33,085 bases of DNA. Source: an uncultured archaeon. GTDB lineage: Archaea > Micrarchaeota > Micrarchaeia > Anstonellales > Anstonellaceae. Position 1 is the stretch's first letter, and each line of letters opens with the position of its first letter. The notes under the pieces are model-generated. The model was not told where the DNA came from, ran no database searches, and was given only the letters and a program-made list of their open reading frames with translations. The translations under genes and the position numbers were made by a program. Shown in pieces: positions 1 through 7,386 of this stretch. Location: NCBI GenBank assembly GCA_902384555.1, contig CABMCD010000028.1, positions 1 through 33,085 on the forward strand, in the 5' to 3' direction.

Positions 1-1
1 C

Positions 2-283
2 TACCTCAACACCTGCCCCTTCTGCCACAACCAAATCAGCCAGCTCAATCCCAAACTCAAGGCCGAATTCCCGCAAGTCGTCTGGAAAGAGTATGAAATC
101 AGCACGCCGGACAATTACCGCCTCTGGCGCGCCATGATGGATGCGCGCAACAACAGCGCGCAGAGCGTGCCGGACACCATCGTGGGCCAAGACGCCATCA
201 ATGCCTACATCTCCGGCGTGACCGAAACGAAAATCCGCGCCGCGATAAATGCGCAGCTGATGCTCAAAAACGAATCAAAGTAG
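2..283 (+). CDS. Thioredoxin/glutaredoxin-fold protein, 5'-truncated
   Basis: The window opens inside this gene; frame 2 is open from the first bases to a TAG at 281-283, giving 93 C-terminal residues. A CPFC redox motif lies at about residues 5-8 of the fragment. It is followed by a helix and a strand, and then by SVPDTIVG, which has the position and form of the cis-proline segment of thioredoxin-fold proteins. This suggests a dithiol oxidoreductase of glutaredoxin/thioredoxin type; the substrate cannot be told. The missing N-terminus may hold a signal peptide or membrane anchor. The stop codon overlaps the last codons of the convergent pth2 gene by 9 nt. Confidence 0.7.
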   Translation, partial: YLNTCPFCHNQISQLNPKLKAEFPQVVWKEYEISTPDNYRLWRAMMDARNNSAQSVPDTIVGQDAINAYISGVTETKIRAAINAQLMLKNESK

Positions 284-649
284 TTTGAGCTGCCCCGTAA
301 ACCTATCCAGCAATTCGGCCGCTGCCGGCCCGATTCCCACTGCGGTTTTGCTGCCCGGTTCCAATTGCGTGCGCCCGGCATCCACAATGAGCGAGCAGGG
401 CAGCTCGTAATCCTTGGCGGCCATAAACATTTTCACCAAGTCGCGCTCGCTCTCCACCTTGAGCGCCACTTTGGGCATGCCGTTCTCATGCCATTTGCGC
501 GCAGCAGCGGGCGTCTTGCTCACCGCGTCCAAATAGGCGTCAATGGAGGCATGCGCGCCCTGCGCCACCATCTTGCCCTTGCCCATGTTCAGGTCCATGC
601 GCAGCAAAATGACCTGCTTGATTTCATCCGGGTCGGAGGTGGAGACCAT
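275..649 (-). CDS. pth2: Peptidyl-tRNA hydrolase, archaeal Pth2 type
   Basis: This 124-aa protein matches Pth2 over its full length. Near the N-terminus it has VILLRMDLNMGKGK followed by VAQGAHAS, the glycine/lysine-rich strand-helix that forms the active-site side. The C-terminal half carries the DAGRTQ-x-PGS signature, GIGP, and the typical TGQLKLL ending. Pth2 cleaves the ester bond of peptidyl-tRNAs released from stalled ribosomes and recycles the tRNA. The length is normal for the family. The ATG at 649 sits 27 nt from a TATA-like element that it shares with divergent nurA, so the transcript is probably leaderless. Its end overlaps the convergent thioredoxin-fold gene. Confidence 0.95.
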   Translation of the reverse strand: MVSTSDPDEIKQVILLRMDLNMGKGKMVAQGAHASIDAYLDAVSKTPAAARKWHENGMPKVALKVESERDLVKMFMAAKDYELPCSLIVDAGRTQLEPGSKTAVGIGPAAAELLDRFTGQLKLL

Positions 650-672
650 GGCGGAAATCCGCTCCCCCGAAA

Positions 673-680
673 CTAATAAA
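673..680. promoter_or_regulatory. Shared bidirectional TATA-like element for pth2 and nurA
   Basis: CTAATAAA lies almost exactly midway between the divergent ATGs at 649 and 703, about 27 nt from each. That is the expected TATA-to-start distance for leaderless archaeal transcripts. No second TATA-like element is visible in the 53-nt gap, so one element appears to serve both genes. Confidence 0.6.
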
Positions 681-702
681 CTCTCCTCTCCCTCTATTTT
701 TC

Positions 703-1761
703 ATGGATTGGCAGGAGTCGGTGGTGGAAGCGGCCAAGACCTATCTGGCGCGACAGGACGAGTGGGGCGAGTGCGCGCGCCGCCTGCGCTTCAATTTGGG
801 CAAAATCCAGTATCCGGAAGCGCTCGAAGCCGACCTCATCCTGCCCGTGTCCGCCCGCCCCCCGGCCGGCTCCATTGCCGCAGTCGACGGGGGCTTGGGC
901 ACGGCCGCCTTCCATGGCCTTGACCTGCTCGCCATCAAGGCGCTGGCCGTGCGCTTTGACTATGAAAACGGCCAGCTCATCCGCCATGCGTATTTGCCCT
1001 CCGCGCACCCGCCCATCACGCCCTACACCACCTCCAGCATGGACGGCTTCGAGCAGATGCGCTTCTCCTCGCTCATGCGCCTGCGCGCCGAACTTTCCGC
1101 CGCCCTCTCGGCAGCCGAAAAATGGAAGCCCTCTTTCCTTCTCTTGGACGGCTCCATCGCCCCGCTGGTGTCCGACAAGCCGCCCGAAGACTCCGAACTC
1201 AAGGAGCTCTATTCCAGCGTGGCCGCGCTCTACCAGAAATTGTATTCCACCTGCTCGGCCTCCGGCATCAATCTGGTCGGCATCACCAAGGACAGCCGCG
1301 GCCGGAGGTTTCTGGATTTGGTTTCCCGCGCCGCGCCAGACTCCAAAGACGCGCTGGCCTCCGCATCCGACACCTCCTTCCTCGACCTGCTGCTCGCCGA
1401 GGGCGAGCGCACCTTTTGCATGAAATATTCGGTCTCCCCCTCCACCAACCCGGTGCTCAAGGATTTGGGCGAATGGGCGGCGCGCATCCTGGCCTTCTAC
1501 CTCAAGCCCACTGCCGGCGATCGGCCGCTGCGCGTGGAATTCCTCTCAACGGCCGCGCCCTACAACGAGGTGGCCCAAACCATCTGCGGCCTCTCGCGCC
1601 TCGCGCCGCATTACGCCTATCCGGCCGTGCTCATCGAGGCCGATTTGCGCGCCGCGATGAGGCCGGACGAGCTGGAGCAGGTGGTGGCCGACCTCTCCGC
1701 TCGCATCGGGAGAAAAAGGCCGCTCATGCCGCTGCGGCGGGATTCAAGGCCGTTCAGGTAG
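703..1761 (+). CDS. nurA: NurA-family 5'-3' nuclease
   Basis: This 352-aa protein has the NurA fold signatures. A VDGG motif (D62) provides the first metal ligand, LLLDGS (D149) the second acidic motif, and GITKDS at about residues 193-198 is the conserved lysine segment. NurA works with the HerA translocase and Mre11-Rad50 to resect DNA ends in archaea. HerA and Mre11 are not in this window; Rad50 lies 14 kb away on the other strand. The ATG is chosen because a TATA-like element lies 27 nt upstream (leaderless). The C-terminus is basic. A purine-rich tract follows the stop. Confidence 0.9.
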   Translation: MDWQESVVEAAKTYLARQDEWGECARRLRFNLGKIQYPEALEADLILPVSARPPAGSIAAVDGGLGTAAFHGLDLLAIKALAVRFDYENGQLIRHAYLPSAHPPITPYTTSSMDGFEQMRFSSLMRLRAELSAALSAAEKWKPSFLLLDGSIAPLVSDKPPEDSELKELYSSVAALYQKLYSTCSASGINLVGITKDSRGRRFLDLVSRAAPDSKDALASASDTSFLDLLLAEGERTFCMKYSVSPSTNPVLKDLGEWAARILAFYLKPTAGDRPLRVEFLSTAAPYNEVAQTICGLSRLAPHYAYPAVLIEADLRAAMRPDELEQVVADLSARIGRKRPLMPLRRDSRPFR

Positions 1762-1831
1762 GAAGAACGGAATAGAAAAAAGAGAAAACAAAAACAGAAA
1801 AAAGAGAAAAAGAAAAACAAATCCTTCTTTT
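1762..1831 (-). terminator. Oligo-T tracts ending the minus-strand beta-helix gene
   Basis: The 70-nt gap between two convergent genes is almost pure A-rich purine on the plus strand. Read from the minus strand it gives several runs of 5-6 T, the signal used for archaeal intrinsic termination. It would stop transcription of the gene ending at 1832. No hairpin is needed or seen. Confidence 0.55.
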
Positions 1832-3238
1832 TTACCTCTGCATCATCGGCCCGTAATCCATTCCCGTCCCGTTCCAGCGGGCGCGCGCCACCCTCTTGGA
1901 ATAGGGATAATCCGCCCCGCTTTCGGCAAACCCGTCCCCGTCATGGTCGTTCAGCCGGCCCAAATCCGCGCCCGCGTAGCGGTTGCCCTGTGCCCGCCCG
2001 TCCGCGCTGGTGTTGAACATATTGCCGCTGCCGGCGTTGTCCACAAAGAACTGGCCGGAGAGGAAGTCGTTGTAATAAACCATGTTGCCGGCCGATTCGG
2101 GGCCAAAGGCCAATGCGGCGGCCTGTGTCGAGGCCGAGAGGGTGTTGTTGAACAGGCGGTTGGAGGAGCCGTTTTCCACGTTCAGCGCGTCCCCCCCGTA
2201 GGAGGACAGGTCGTTGAGCGCCACGGCGTTGTCCGAACTGTTGCCCTCCAGGCGCATCGCGTCGCTGCGCGAGGCCTGCACGATGTTGGCGCGCACCTGC
2301 CCTCCCGAGCTGGCGTTCATCCGCACGCCGATTCCGTCTGAGGTGATGTTGTTGTATCCCACCCACGCGCCGCTCACACGCACCAGCTCCACGCCCTGCT
2401 CCAGCGCCGCGATGCTGTTGGTCTGCATCCAGACGCCCGGCGCCCCTTGCGCATAAACGCCCGTGCCGTTCGCGATGGTGGCCTCAAGGGTGTTGCCGCG
2501 CAGGGTGGCGTTGGCCGCCCCCTCCAAATAGATGCCGTATTGGAAGTCCTTCACGCGGCAGTTGAGGATGGTGGTGTTGGTATAGTTGGAATAGATGCCG
2601 TACTGCCCGGCGCCGTCCTGCGGGCTGCGGGCCGTTATCCAATGTCCGCGGCAGTCCAGCGTGACGTTGTCCGCGCGGACGCTGAAACAGGACGCGCCCT
2701 GGATGCTGCTCACGTCCCCATCAAGGGCGTATTTCGCGCCCGGCGAGTCCAGGGTGCCGCAGGAAAGTCCGGTCGGCGCGGCCAGCGGCGCAGAAGAGGA
2801 AGCCGGCTTGGTTTCGGGCGGCGCCGGGGCCGGGGCCGCGGCGGTGCCGCCGCCCGTGCACACCGACAGGTCGCAGGCCGTCGCCATGCCCGGCTGGTTG
2901 GAGAGCATGCGCAAAATGTCCGGGCCGGCAATGGCCATGATGCTGGCGAGCAGGGCCGCCACAATCATGAAGGCCGCCATGGCGCTGGCTTTCGAGCCCA
3001 TTTCCGAGCCGAAGATTCTGCCCGCGCCATAGACCACGGCCGCCAGCAGCACCAGCAGCATGGCCAGCGGGGGCATCAGCGAGCGCAGCTGCGCGCACAG
3101 GCAATTCATGGCGTTGGTGAGGCGGATGACGCCCCCTGATGAGGAAGCCGAAAGCAGGGGAAACAAAAGAAGAAGAAACAGGGCCGAGCGCACGGCCGCG
3201 CCCGCCGCCTGCGGCCGTTCAGCAAACCATCCCGTCAT
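1832..3238 (-). CDS. Signal peptide + VirB2/TrbC-like two-helix segment fused to a parallel beta-helix domain
   Basis: This is a 468-aa exported membrane protein. Residues about 15-32 form a hydrophobic signal segment. Residues about 45-110 hold a short Cys-containing amphipathic stretch and two long hydrophobic helices separated by GRIFGSEMGSKA, the layout of TrbC/VirB2 pilin-like proteins. A Pro/Ala linker follows. Residues about 155-440 are NosD/CASH-type beta-helix repeats, with recurring phrases such as YGIYLEGAANATLRGN and many N-x-T/S sequons. The ATG at 3238 has a strong GGAGAGGTG ribosome site. It lies 20 nt after the MscS gene in the same operon. The fold calls come from pattern recognition; the fusion is unusual. 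The role is probably at the cell surface. Confidence 0.75.
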   Translation of the reverse strand: MTGWFAERPQAAGAAVRSALFLLLLFPLLSASSSGGVIRLTNAMNCLCAQLRSLMPPLAMLLVLLAAVVYGAGRIFGSEMGSKASAMAAFMIVAALLASIMAIAGPDILRMLSNQPGMATACDLSVCTGGGTAAAPAPAPPETKPASSSAPLAAPTGLSCGTLDSPGAKYALDGDVSSIQGASCFSVRADNVTLDCRGHWITARSPQDGAGQYGIYSNYTNTTILNCRVKDFQYGIYLEGAANATLRGNTLEATIANGTGVYAQGAPGVWMQTNSIAALEQGVELVRVSGAWVGYNNITSDGIGVRMNASSGGQVRANIVQASRSDAMRLEGNSSDNAVALNDLSSYGGDALNVENGSSNRLFNNTLSASTQAAALAFGPESAGNMVYYNDFLSGQFFVDNAGSGNMFNTSADGRAQGNRYAGADLGRLNDHDGDGFAESGADYPYSKRVARARWNGTGMDYGPMMQR

Positions 3239-3258
3239 GACCCCACCTCTCCTTTTCT

Positions 3259-4485
3259 TTAGCGTCTCGCGCGCTTTGGCTTTTTAGCGGCCGGCCGCTT
3301 GGGCATCGGCCCCTCCCAGCGCATGGTGCGCACGGGGAACGGAATCTCGATGCCGTGCGCGCGCAGGGCGCGGAACACTTCCTCGCGCACCGTGCCCGCC
3401 ACCGCCTCGCTCTGGGCGAAATCCTTCACGGTCCAGAACGCCTTGAACACCAGCGCCGAATCGCCGAACTCGTCGAGGCGGGCGGAGGGCTCCTGCACTC
3501 CGAGGCGCGAATCGGTTTTCTGCAAACTGCGAACCGCATCCAGAATGACCTTCTTCACCATTTCGGGGTCCGAGTCATAGCTCACGCCCACGCTCAGGGA
3601 AGAGCCCTTCCAGTTGTCGTCCAGTCCGCGCGAGAAATTCACCAGCACGGAGGAGGCCAGCTTGTTGTTGGGTACGAAATAGGTCAGGTTGCCGCGCGTG
3701 CGGATGCGCGTGGAGCGCCAGCCGATTTCCTCCACAAATCCCTTGAGCACCCCGTTCTCGTTCTCCAGCGACACGAAGTCGCCGATGCTCACCGGCTTGT
3801 CGCTCAAGAGGCTGATGCCGGAGAAGAAATTGGAGAGCGTGTCCTGCAGGGCGAAGCCCACCGCGATGCCGGCTATTCCCAGCCCGGCCATGAGCGGCCC
3901 CACGTCCACGCCGAAGCGCGGGAGCACCATGCCGATGGTGGCCAGCCACACGGCCCACACAATCAGGCGGCGCGCCATGGGGAAGGTGTCTTTCGAGATT
4001 TGCAGCGCCTCCCCGCCGTGCCGGCTCTTGAGGTGGGGCGTGATTTCCTGGTAATACCAGCGCACCAGCGCGCCGGCGAGGCCGGCCGCCAGCATGCCGG
4101 CCGAGGCGATGAGGATGGTAAGGAACAGGTCGTCCCAACCCTGTCCCATCGGCTGGGCGGCCGGGAAGGCCGCCTGCCCGAACGCCCACACGCCGATGAG
4201 CAGGCCGCTCACGCGCACCGGCACCGGCAGGGCCTCGATGACGAAGTCGTCGAGGTTGGTTTCGGTCTTGGCCGTCAGGGGCTTGAGGACGTGCACGATA
4301 ATCCACAGCAGCGCCTCGGCCGCCAGCTGAACCAGCAGCCAAAGGAAGAGGGCCGGCAGGAACTGCGCCGCCAGCGCCCCCGCGTCGCGCGCCAGCGTGC
4401 CGGGGTCAAGCTTGGAGAGCCAGGCCCCCAAATCCAGGGCCTGCGCCGCTGGGGCGGCCGGGGCCGCCGCAGTAGTGGCATTCAT
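3259..4485 (-). CDS. MscS-family mechanosensitive ion channel
   Basis: This 408-aa membrane protein begins with an Ala/Pro-rich stretch and has several transmembrane helices. It then carries the MscS pore-lining helix (GLGIAGIAVGFALQDTLSNF, about residues 205-224). The beta domain follows, with IGDFVSLENENGVLKGFVEEI and TYFVPNNKL, and the tail is very basic. Such channels release solutes on membrane tension after osmotic downshock. The frame stays open far upstream, but the ATG at 4485 is right: it starts 27 nt from a TATA element, and the extension is antisense to the Cys-repeat lipoprotein. It is cotranscribed with the downstream beta-helix gene. Confidence 0.92.
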   Translation of the reverse strand: MNATTAAAPAAPAAQALDLGAWLSKLDPGTLARDAGALAAQFLPALFLWLLVQLAAEALLWIIVHVLKPLTAKTETNLDDFVIEALPVPVRVSGLLIGVWAFGQAAFPAAQPMGQGWDDLFLTILIASAGMLAAGLAGALVRWYYQEITPHLKSRHGGEALQISKDTFPMARRLIVWAVWLATIGMVLPRFGVDVGPLMAGLGIAGIAVGFALQDTLSNFFSGISLLSDKPVSIGDFVSLENENGVLKGFVEEIGWRSTRIRTRGNLTYFVPNNKLASSVLVNFSRGLDDNWKGSSLSVGVSYDSDPEMVKKVILDAVRSLQKTDSRLGVQEPSARLDEFGDSALVFKAFWTVKDFAQSEAVAGTVREEVFRALRAHGIEIPFPVRTMRWEGPMPKRPAAKKPKRARR

Positions 4486-4506
4486 GTTCCAACCCTTCCC
4501 CCCATG

Positions 4507-4517
4507 TTTTATATAAA
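4507..4517. promoter_or_regulatory. TATA element between mscS-like gene and Cys-repeat lipoprotein gene
   Basis: TTTTATATAAA is nearly self-complementary. Its centre lies 27 nt before the MscS ATG (leaderless) and 49 nt before the lipoprotein ATG at 4561. On the plus strand it would give a leader of about 22 nt, which holds a ribosome-binding site. Confidence 0.65.
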
Positions 4518-4560
4518 TGTGGGCACCCCAATGTTTCAAGAAACCATCGAGAGGTCTTCC

Positions 4561-5598
4561 ATGTCGCGCACGCTTGCTTTCCTGCTTCTGGCATCCGCCC
4601 TTATCCTGCCGCTTCTGCTGCTTTCCGGCTGCACGGCCGGCGGATGCTCCTCCGACCGCCAGTGCAAGGACTGGCAGGCCTGCAACGTGAGCGCCCGCGC
4701 CTGCGTGGCCAAGGCCGGCTACTGCACCGCCGACAGCCAGTGCAACGACACCATGAAGATGTGCGACCCGGCCTCCCACCTGTGCTCCTACCTGCCCGGC
4801 AAGTGCCGCGCGGACGACGACTGCCAGAAATGGCAGCTGTGCGCCGTCTCCACCAACGAGTGCAAGCCGAAAGCCGGCTTCTGCGACTCGGATTCCTTCT
4901 GCGACCAGACGGGCTACCGCTGCGACGCCGGCAAGCACGTCTGCGTGCCCAAGCCGGGCACCTGCCGCGACAGCTACGACTGCTCGGCGTATCAGACCTG
5001 CGACGTGGCCCACAAGGCCTGCGTGCCCCTGCCGGGCCGCTGCGACCTCGACACCGACTGCCCGGCGTGGTCGGCCTGCAACGCCTCCACCAACCTCTGC
5101 GACGTGCGCCGGGGCTTCTGCCAGAACGACCTGCAGTGCTCCAACTGGCAAATCTGCGACACTGGCCTGCACCGCTGCCGCACCGGCCCCGGCTTCTGTG
5201 ACCAGGATTCGCAGTGCAACGCCTGGGAGCTGTGCAACCCCGCCTCGCACCTCTGCGAGGCCAAGCGCGGCCTGTGCGGCTCGTCCGCCGAGTGCGCCCA
5301 GTGGCAGGTGTGCGACATCTCCAACCGCCGCTGCGTCAGCCGCCCCGGCATGTGCTCCACCTCGGCCGAATGCGGCCCGGCGGAGTCCTGCGACGCCAAC
5401 TCGCACAAGTGCGTGACGCGCGCCGGCTTCTGCCAAACCACGGCCGACTGCCCCGTCAGCCAGCGCTGCGACAACGACGCGGCCAGCCCGACGGCGTACC
5501 GCTGCGTCAACGTGATTTGCACCACCAACAAGGACTGCCCCGGCTCCTCGTGCGACCCGGAGAGCCAGCGCTGCCGCGGCTGGGGCATCACGCAATAA
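4561..5598 (+). CDS. Secreted lipoprotein with 12 tandem four-cysteine repeats
   Basis: This 345-aa protein has a signal peptide ending in a lipobox-like LLSGC (C24). From C29 to the end there are 12 repeats of about 26 residues, pattern C-x5-C-x5/6-C-x6-C-x6, many with Trp-Gln before the third Cys. That gives 48 repeat cysteines, presumably in disulfides, forming a rod-like surface protein. Repeats 11 and 12 have altered spacing. The pattern recalls small disulfide-rich repeat modules (EB or Myxococcus Cys-rich type), but I cannot assign a family. The ATG at 4561 follows a GAGAGGT ribosome site; an in-frame ATG at 4531 is less likely. The function is unknown; adhesion or binding is a guess. 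Confidence 0.88.
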   Translation: MSRTLAFLLLASALILPLLLLSGCTAGGCSSDRQCKDWQACNVSARACVAKAGYCTADSQCNDTMKMCDPASHLCSYLPGKCRADDDCQKWQLCAVSTNECKPKAGFCDSDSFCDQTGYRCDAGKHVCVPKPGTCRDSYDCSAYQTCDVAHKACVPLPGRCDLDTDCPAWSACNASTNLCDVRRGFCQNDLQCSNWQICDTGLHRCRTGPGFCDQDSQCNAWELCNPASHLCEAKRGLCGSSAECAQWQVCDISNRRCVSRPGMCSTSAECGPAESCDANSHKCVTRAGFCQTTADCPVSQRCDNDAASPTAYRCVNVICTTNKDCPGSSCDPESQRCRGWGITQ

Positions 5599-5611
5599 AG
5601 GGAAGAAGGCG

Positions 5612-5633
5612 GACGCCCCCGGCCAGCGGCGTC
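5612..5633 (+). terminator. Terminator-like hairpin after the lipoprotein gene
   Basis: GACGCC at 5612-5617 pairs with GGCGTC at 5628-5633. The stem starts 14 nt past the stop codon and is followed by a pyrimidine-rich stretch (TCTCTTTC). Confidence 0.35.
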
Positions 5634-5715
5634 TCTCTTTCGTCTCCCATCGAAGCTCTTTCTTTTTATTCTTTTATCCTCCAAAGCGGGAGAAAAATGC
5701 AGTAGGTGAACTTCT

Positions 5716-6810
5716 ATGTACGCTTTCGATGACGAGTGGGGCCCCGAGCGCGTGTTCGAGGTTTACGACGCCAAGCACAAGGTGCATGGCGTGGTCGTGA
5801 TTGACAACACCGCCCGCGGACCCGGCAAGGGCGGCATGCGCCTGGTGCCCGACATCTCCACGCAGGAAGTGTTCGGCCTCGCGCGCGCCATGACTTGGAA
5901 GAACGCGCTGGCCGACATTCCGTTTGGCGGCGCCAAGGCCGGCATCAAGGCCGACCCCAAGAAAATCAACAAGGAGGAAGTCCTGCGCTCGTTTGCGCGC
6001 CTCCTGCGCCCGGTCATCGACGCCGGCTACTACTGCGCCGGCCCGGACATGAACACGGCCCAGACCGAGATGGCCTGGTTCGCCGACGAGCTCAACAACC
6101 GCCAAGCCTGCACCGGCAAGCCCTTCTCCATGGGCGGCCTGCCGCACGAGCTGGGTTCCACCGGATTCGGCGTGGCTCAGTCGGCCAAGGTGGCCATGGA
6201 ATTCACCAAAAAACCCATGGCCGGCGCGACGGTGGCCATTGAGGGCTACGGCAATGTCGGCACCTTTGCGCACAAGTTCCTCGAGGAGATGGGCGCGTCG
6301 GTGGTCGCCATTTCCGACTCCAAGGGCACGGCCTACCTGCCCTCCGGCATGAAATACAAGGAGGCCATGAAGGTCAAAAGCGAGAAGGGCAGCGTCACAC
6401 TCTACCCCAAGGCGCAGACCATGCCCGCCCCGGCCCTCTTCGGCCTCAACGTGGACATCCTCATTCCCGGCGCGCGCCCCAACGTGATTACCGACGCCAA
6501 CGTGAGCGACGTCAAGGCCAAATTGGTGGTCGAGGCGGCCAACATCCCCATGACTCCGGCGGTCGAGAAGAAGCTGGCCCACAAGGGAATTTTGGTGGTG
6601 CCCGACTTCGTGGCCAATGCCGGCGGCGTGATTTCCTCCTATGTCGAATACATCGGCGGAACCGAAGGGGAGATGTTCGAGATGGTGGAGCGCAAAATCG
6701 TCAACAACACGCGCATCGCCCTCGAGCGCTCGGATGGCAAGGACGTGCGCGCGGCGGCCGTCAGCATTGCGCAGGAGCGCGTGCGCGACGCCATGCAGTA
6801 CCGCAAGTAG
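5716..6810 (+). CDS. Glu/Leu/Phe/Val dehydrogenase family protein
   Basis: This 364-aa NAD(P)-dependent amino-acid dehydrogenase would deaminate an L-amino acid to its 2-oxo acid and ammonium. Visible motifs are GPGKGGMRL, the MTWKNALADIPFGGAKAGI substrate/catalytic-lysine region (about residues 58-76), and a Rossmann GYGNVG (about 179-184). The central block is closest to glutamate dehydrogenase. The short N-terminus and total length (about 365) fit leucine/valine dehydrogenases better, since GDHs are usually about 415-450 aa. The usual GDH ATGRGV segment reads STGFGV here. The substrate is therefore left open. The ATG has an AGGTGA ribosome site 6 nt upstream. A T-rich stretch follows the stop. 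Confidence 0.9.
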   Translation: MYAFDDEWGPERVFEVYDAKHKVHGVVVIDNTARGPGKGGMRLVPDISTQEVFGLARAMTWKNALADIPFGGAKAGIKADPKKINKEEVLRSFARLLRPVIDAGYYCAGPDMNTAQTEMAWFADELNNRQACTGKPFSMGGLPHELGSTGFGVAQSAKVAMEFTKKPMAGATVAIEGYGNVGTFAHKFLEEMGASVVAISDSKGTAYLPSGMKYKEAMKVKSEKGSVTLYPKAQTMPAPALFGLNVDILIPGARPNVITDANVSDVKAKLVVEAANIPMTPAVEKKLAHKGILVVPDFVANAGGVISSYVEYIGGTEGEMFEMVERKIVNNTRIALERSDGKDVRAAAVSIAQERVRDAMQYRK

Positions 6811-6860
6811 TCCGCCCCCCTCCTTTTTCATTTTTCTTTCCCATATTTTTCGTGGTTTTC

Positions 6861-7292
6861 ATGAACATGCCCATTTCCGTGCATTCGCTCTTCTTTCCCG
6901 CCTCCCAGTCCAACGCATCGAAAATCGTTTCCTCCAAAACGGATTTCATTTCCAAGAACGGCCTGCCCACTTTCCCCTCCATCGGCGCGGTCACGCTCAG
7001 CGCCCACCCCCAAGCCGTCCGGCTGCTCGCGCACGCCAAAAAACTGTACCAAACCCACAAGTTGGCCCGCTGCTCCGACGAGCTGATGCGCACGGCCTTC
7101 CTGCTGGAGCAATTCCATCCCCGCGCGCCGGGCGCGGCCCTCGTCCTGATTGAGACGGCGGCCGAAATCCAGCGATACCTGGGCCGGACCCGGCGGGCGA
7201 AGCAGTATTTCCAGGCCGGCTCCAAGCTGGCGAAGCTGTGGGGATTCGAATACACGGCCGCGGACTTGGGCCGGCGTGCGGACGCCGTCTGA
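6861..7292 (+). CDS. Hypothetical small helical protein
   Basis: This 143-aa protein is not recognised. It has no signal peptide or clear catalytic motif. The first 45 residues are Ser/Phe-rich. From about residue 46 it is predicted helical, with a pattern (AHAKKLYQTHKLARCSDELM, then RRAKQYFQAGSKLAKLWGF) that could form one or two TPR-like hairpins. I chose the ATG at 6861; an in-frame GTG at 6852 and an ATG at 6867 are alternatives. A weak TATA-like CATATTTTT lies about 16 nt upstream. It follows the dehydrogenase on the same strand by 50 nt and precedes the geranylgeranyl reductase. Confidence 0.6.
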   Translation: MNMPISVHSLFFPASQSNASKIVSSKTDFISKNGLPTFPSIGAVTLSAHPQAVRLLAHAKKLYQTHKLARCSDELMRTAFLLEQFHPRAPGAALVLIETAAEIQRYLGRTRRAKQYFQAGSKLAKLWGFEYTAADLGRRADAV

Positions 7293-7298
7293 GCGCCC

Positions 7299-7315
7299 CC
7301 GGCCTCGCGGGCCGG
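7299..7315 (+). terminator. GC hairpin between hypothetical gene and ggr
   Basis: CCGGCC at 7299-7304 pairs with GGCCGG at 7310-7315 around a TCGCG loop, 7 nt after a stop codon. A T-rich stretch follows at 7330-7340, but it also looks like the TATA region of the next gene. Confidence 0.3.
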
Positions 7316-7386
7316 ATTCGCCCATCATTTGTTTTATTAATCTCCGCCCCGAATGAACAAACGATTTTTCGCCCCTGGGTGTTCCC

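Noticed and set aside
3355..4530. Upstream extension of the Cys-repeat ORF antisense to MscS
   Set aside because: It is His/Arg/Gln-rich shadow sequence; the signal peptide, lipobox and ribosome site fix the start at 4561.
4486..5595. N-terminal extension of the MscS frame across the lipoprotein gene
   Set aside because: It is antisense to the 12 Cys repeats and reads as Ala/Gly/Val-rich low-complexity sequence; the TATA and ATG at 4485 fit a normal MscS start.
5674..6831. Minus-strand ORF opposite the dehydrogenase
   Set aside because: It is a His/Gly/Val-rich antisense shadow of a clear enzyme gene.
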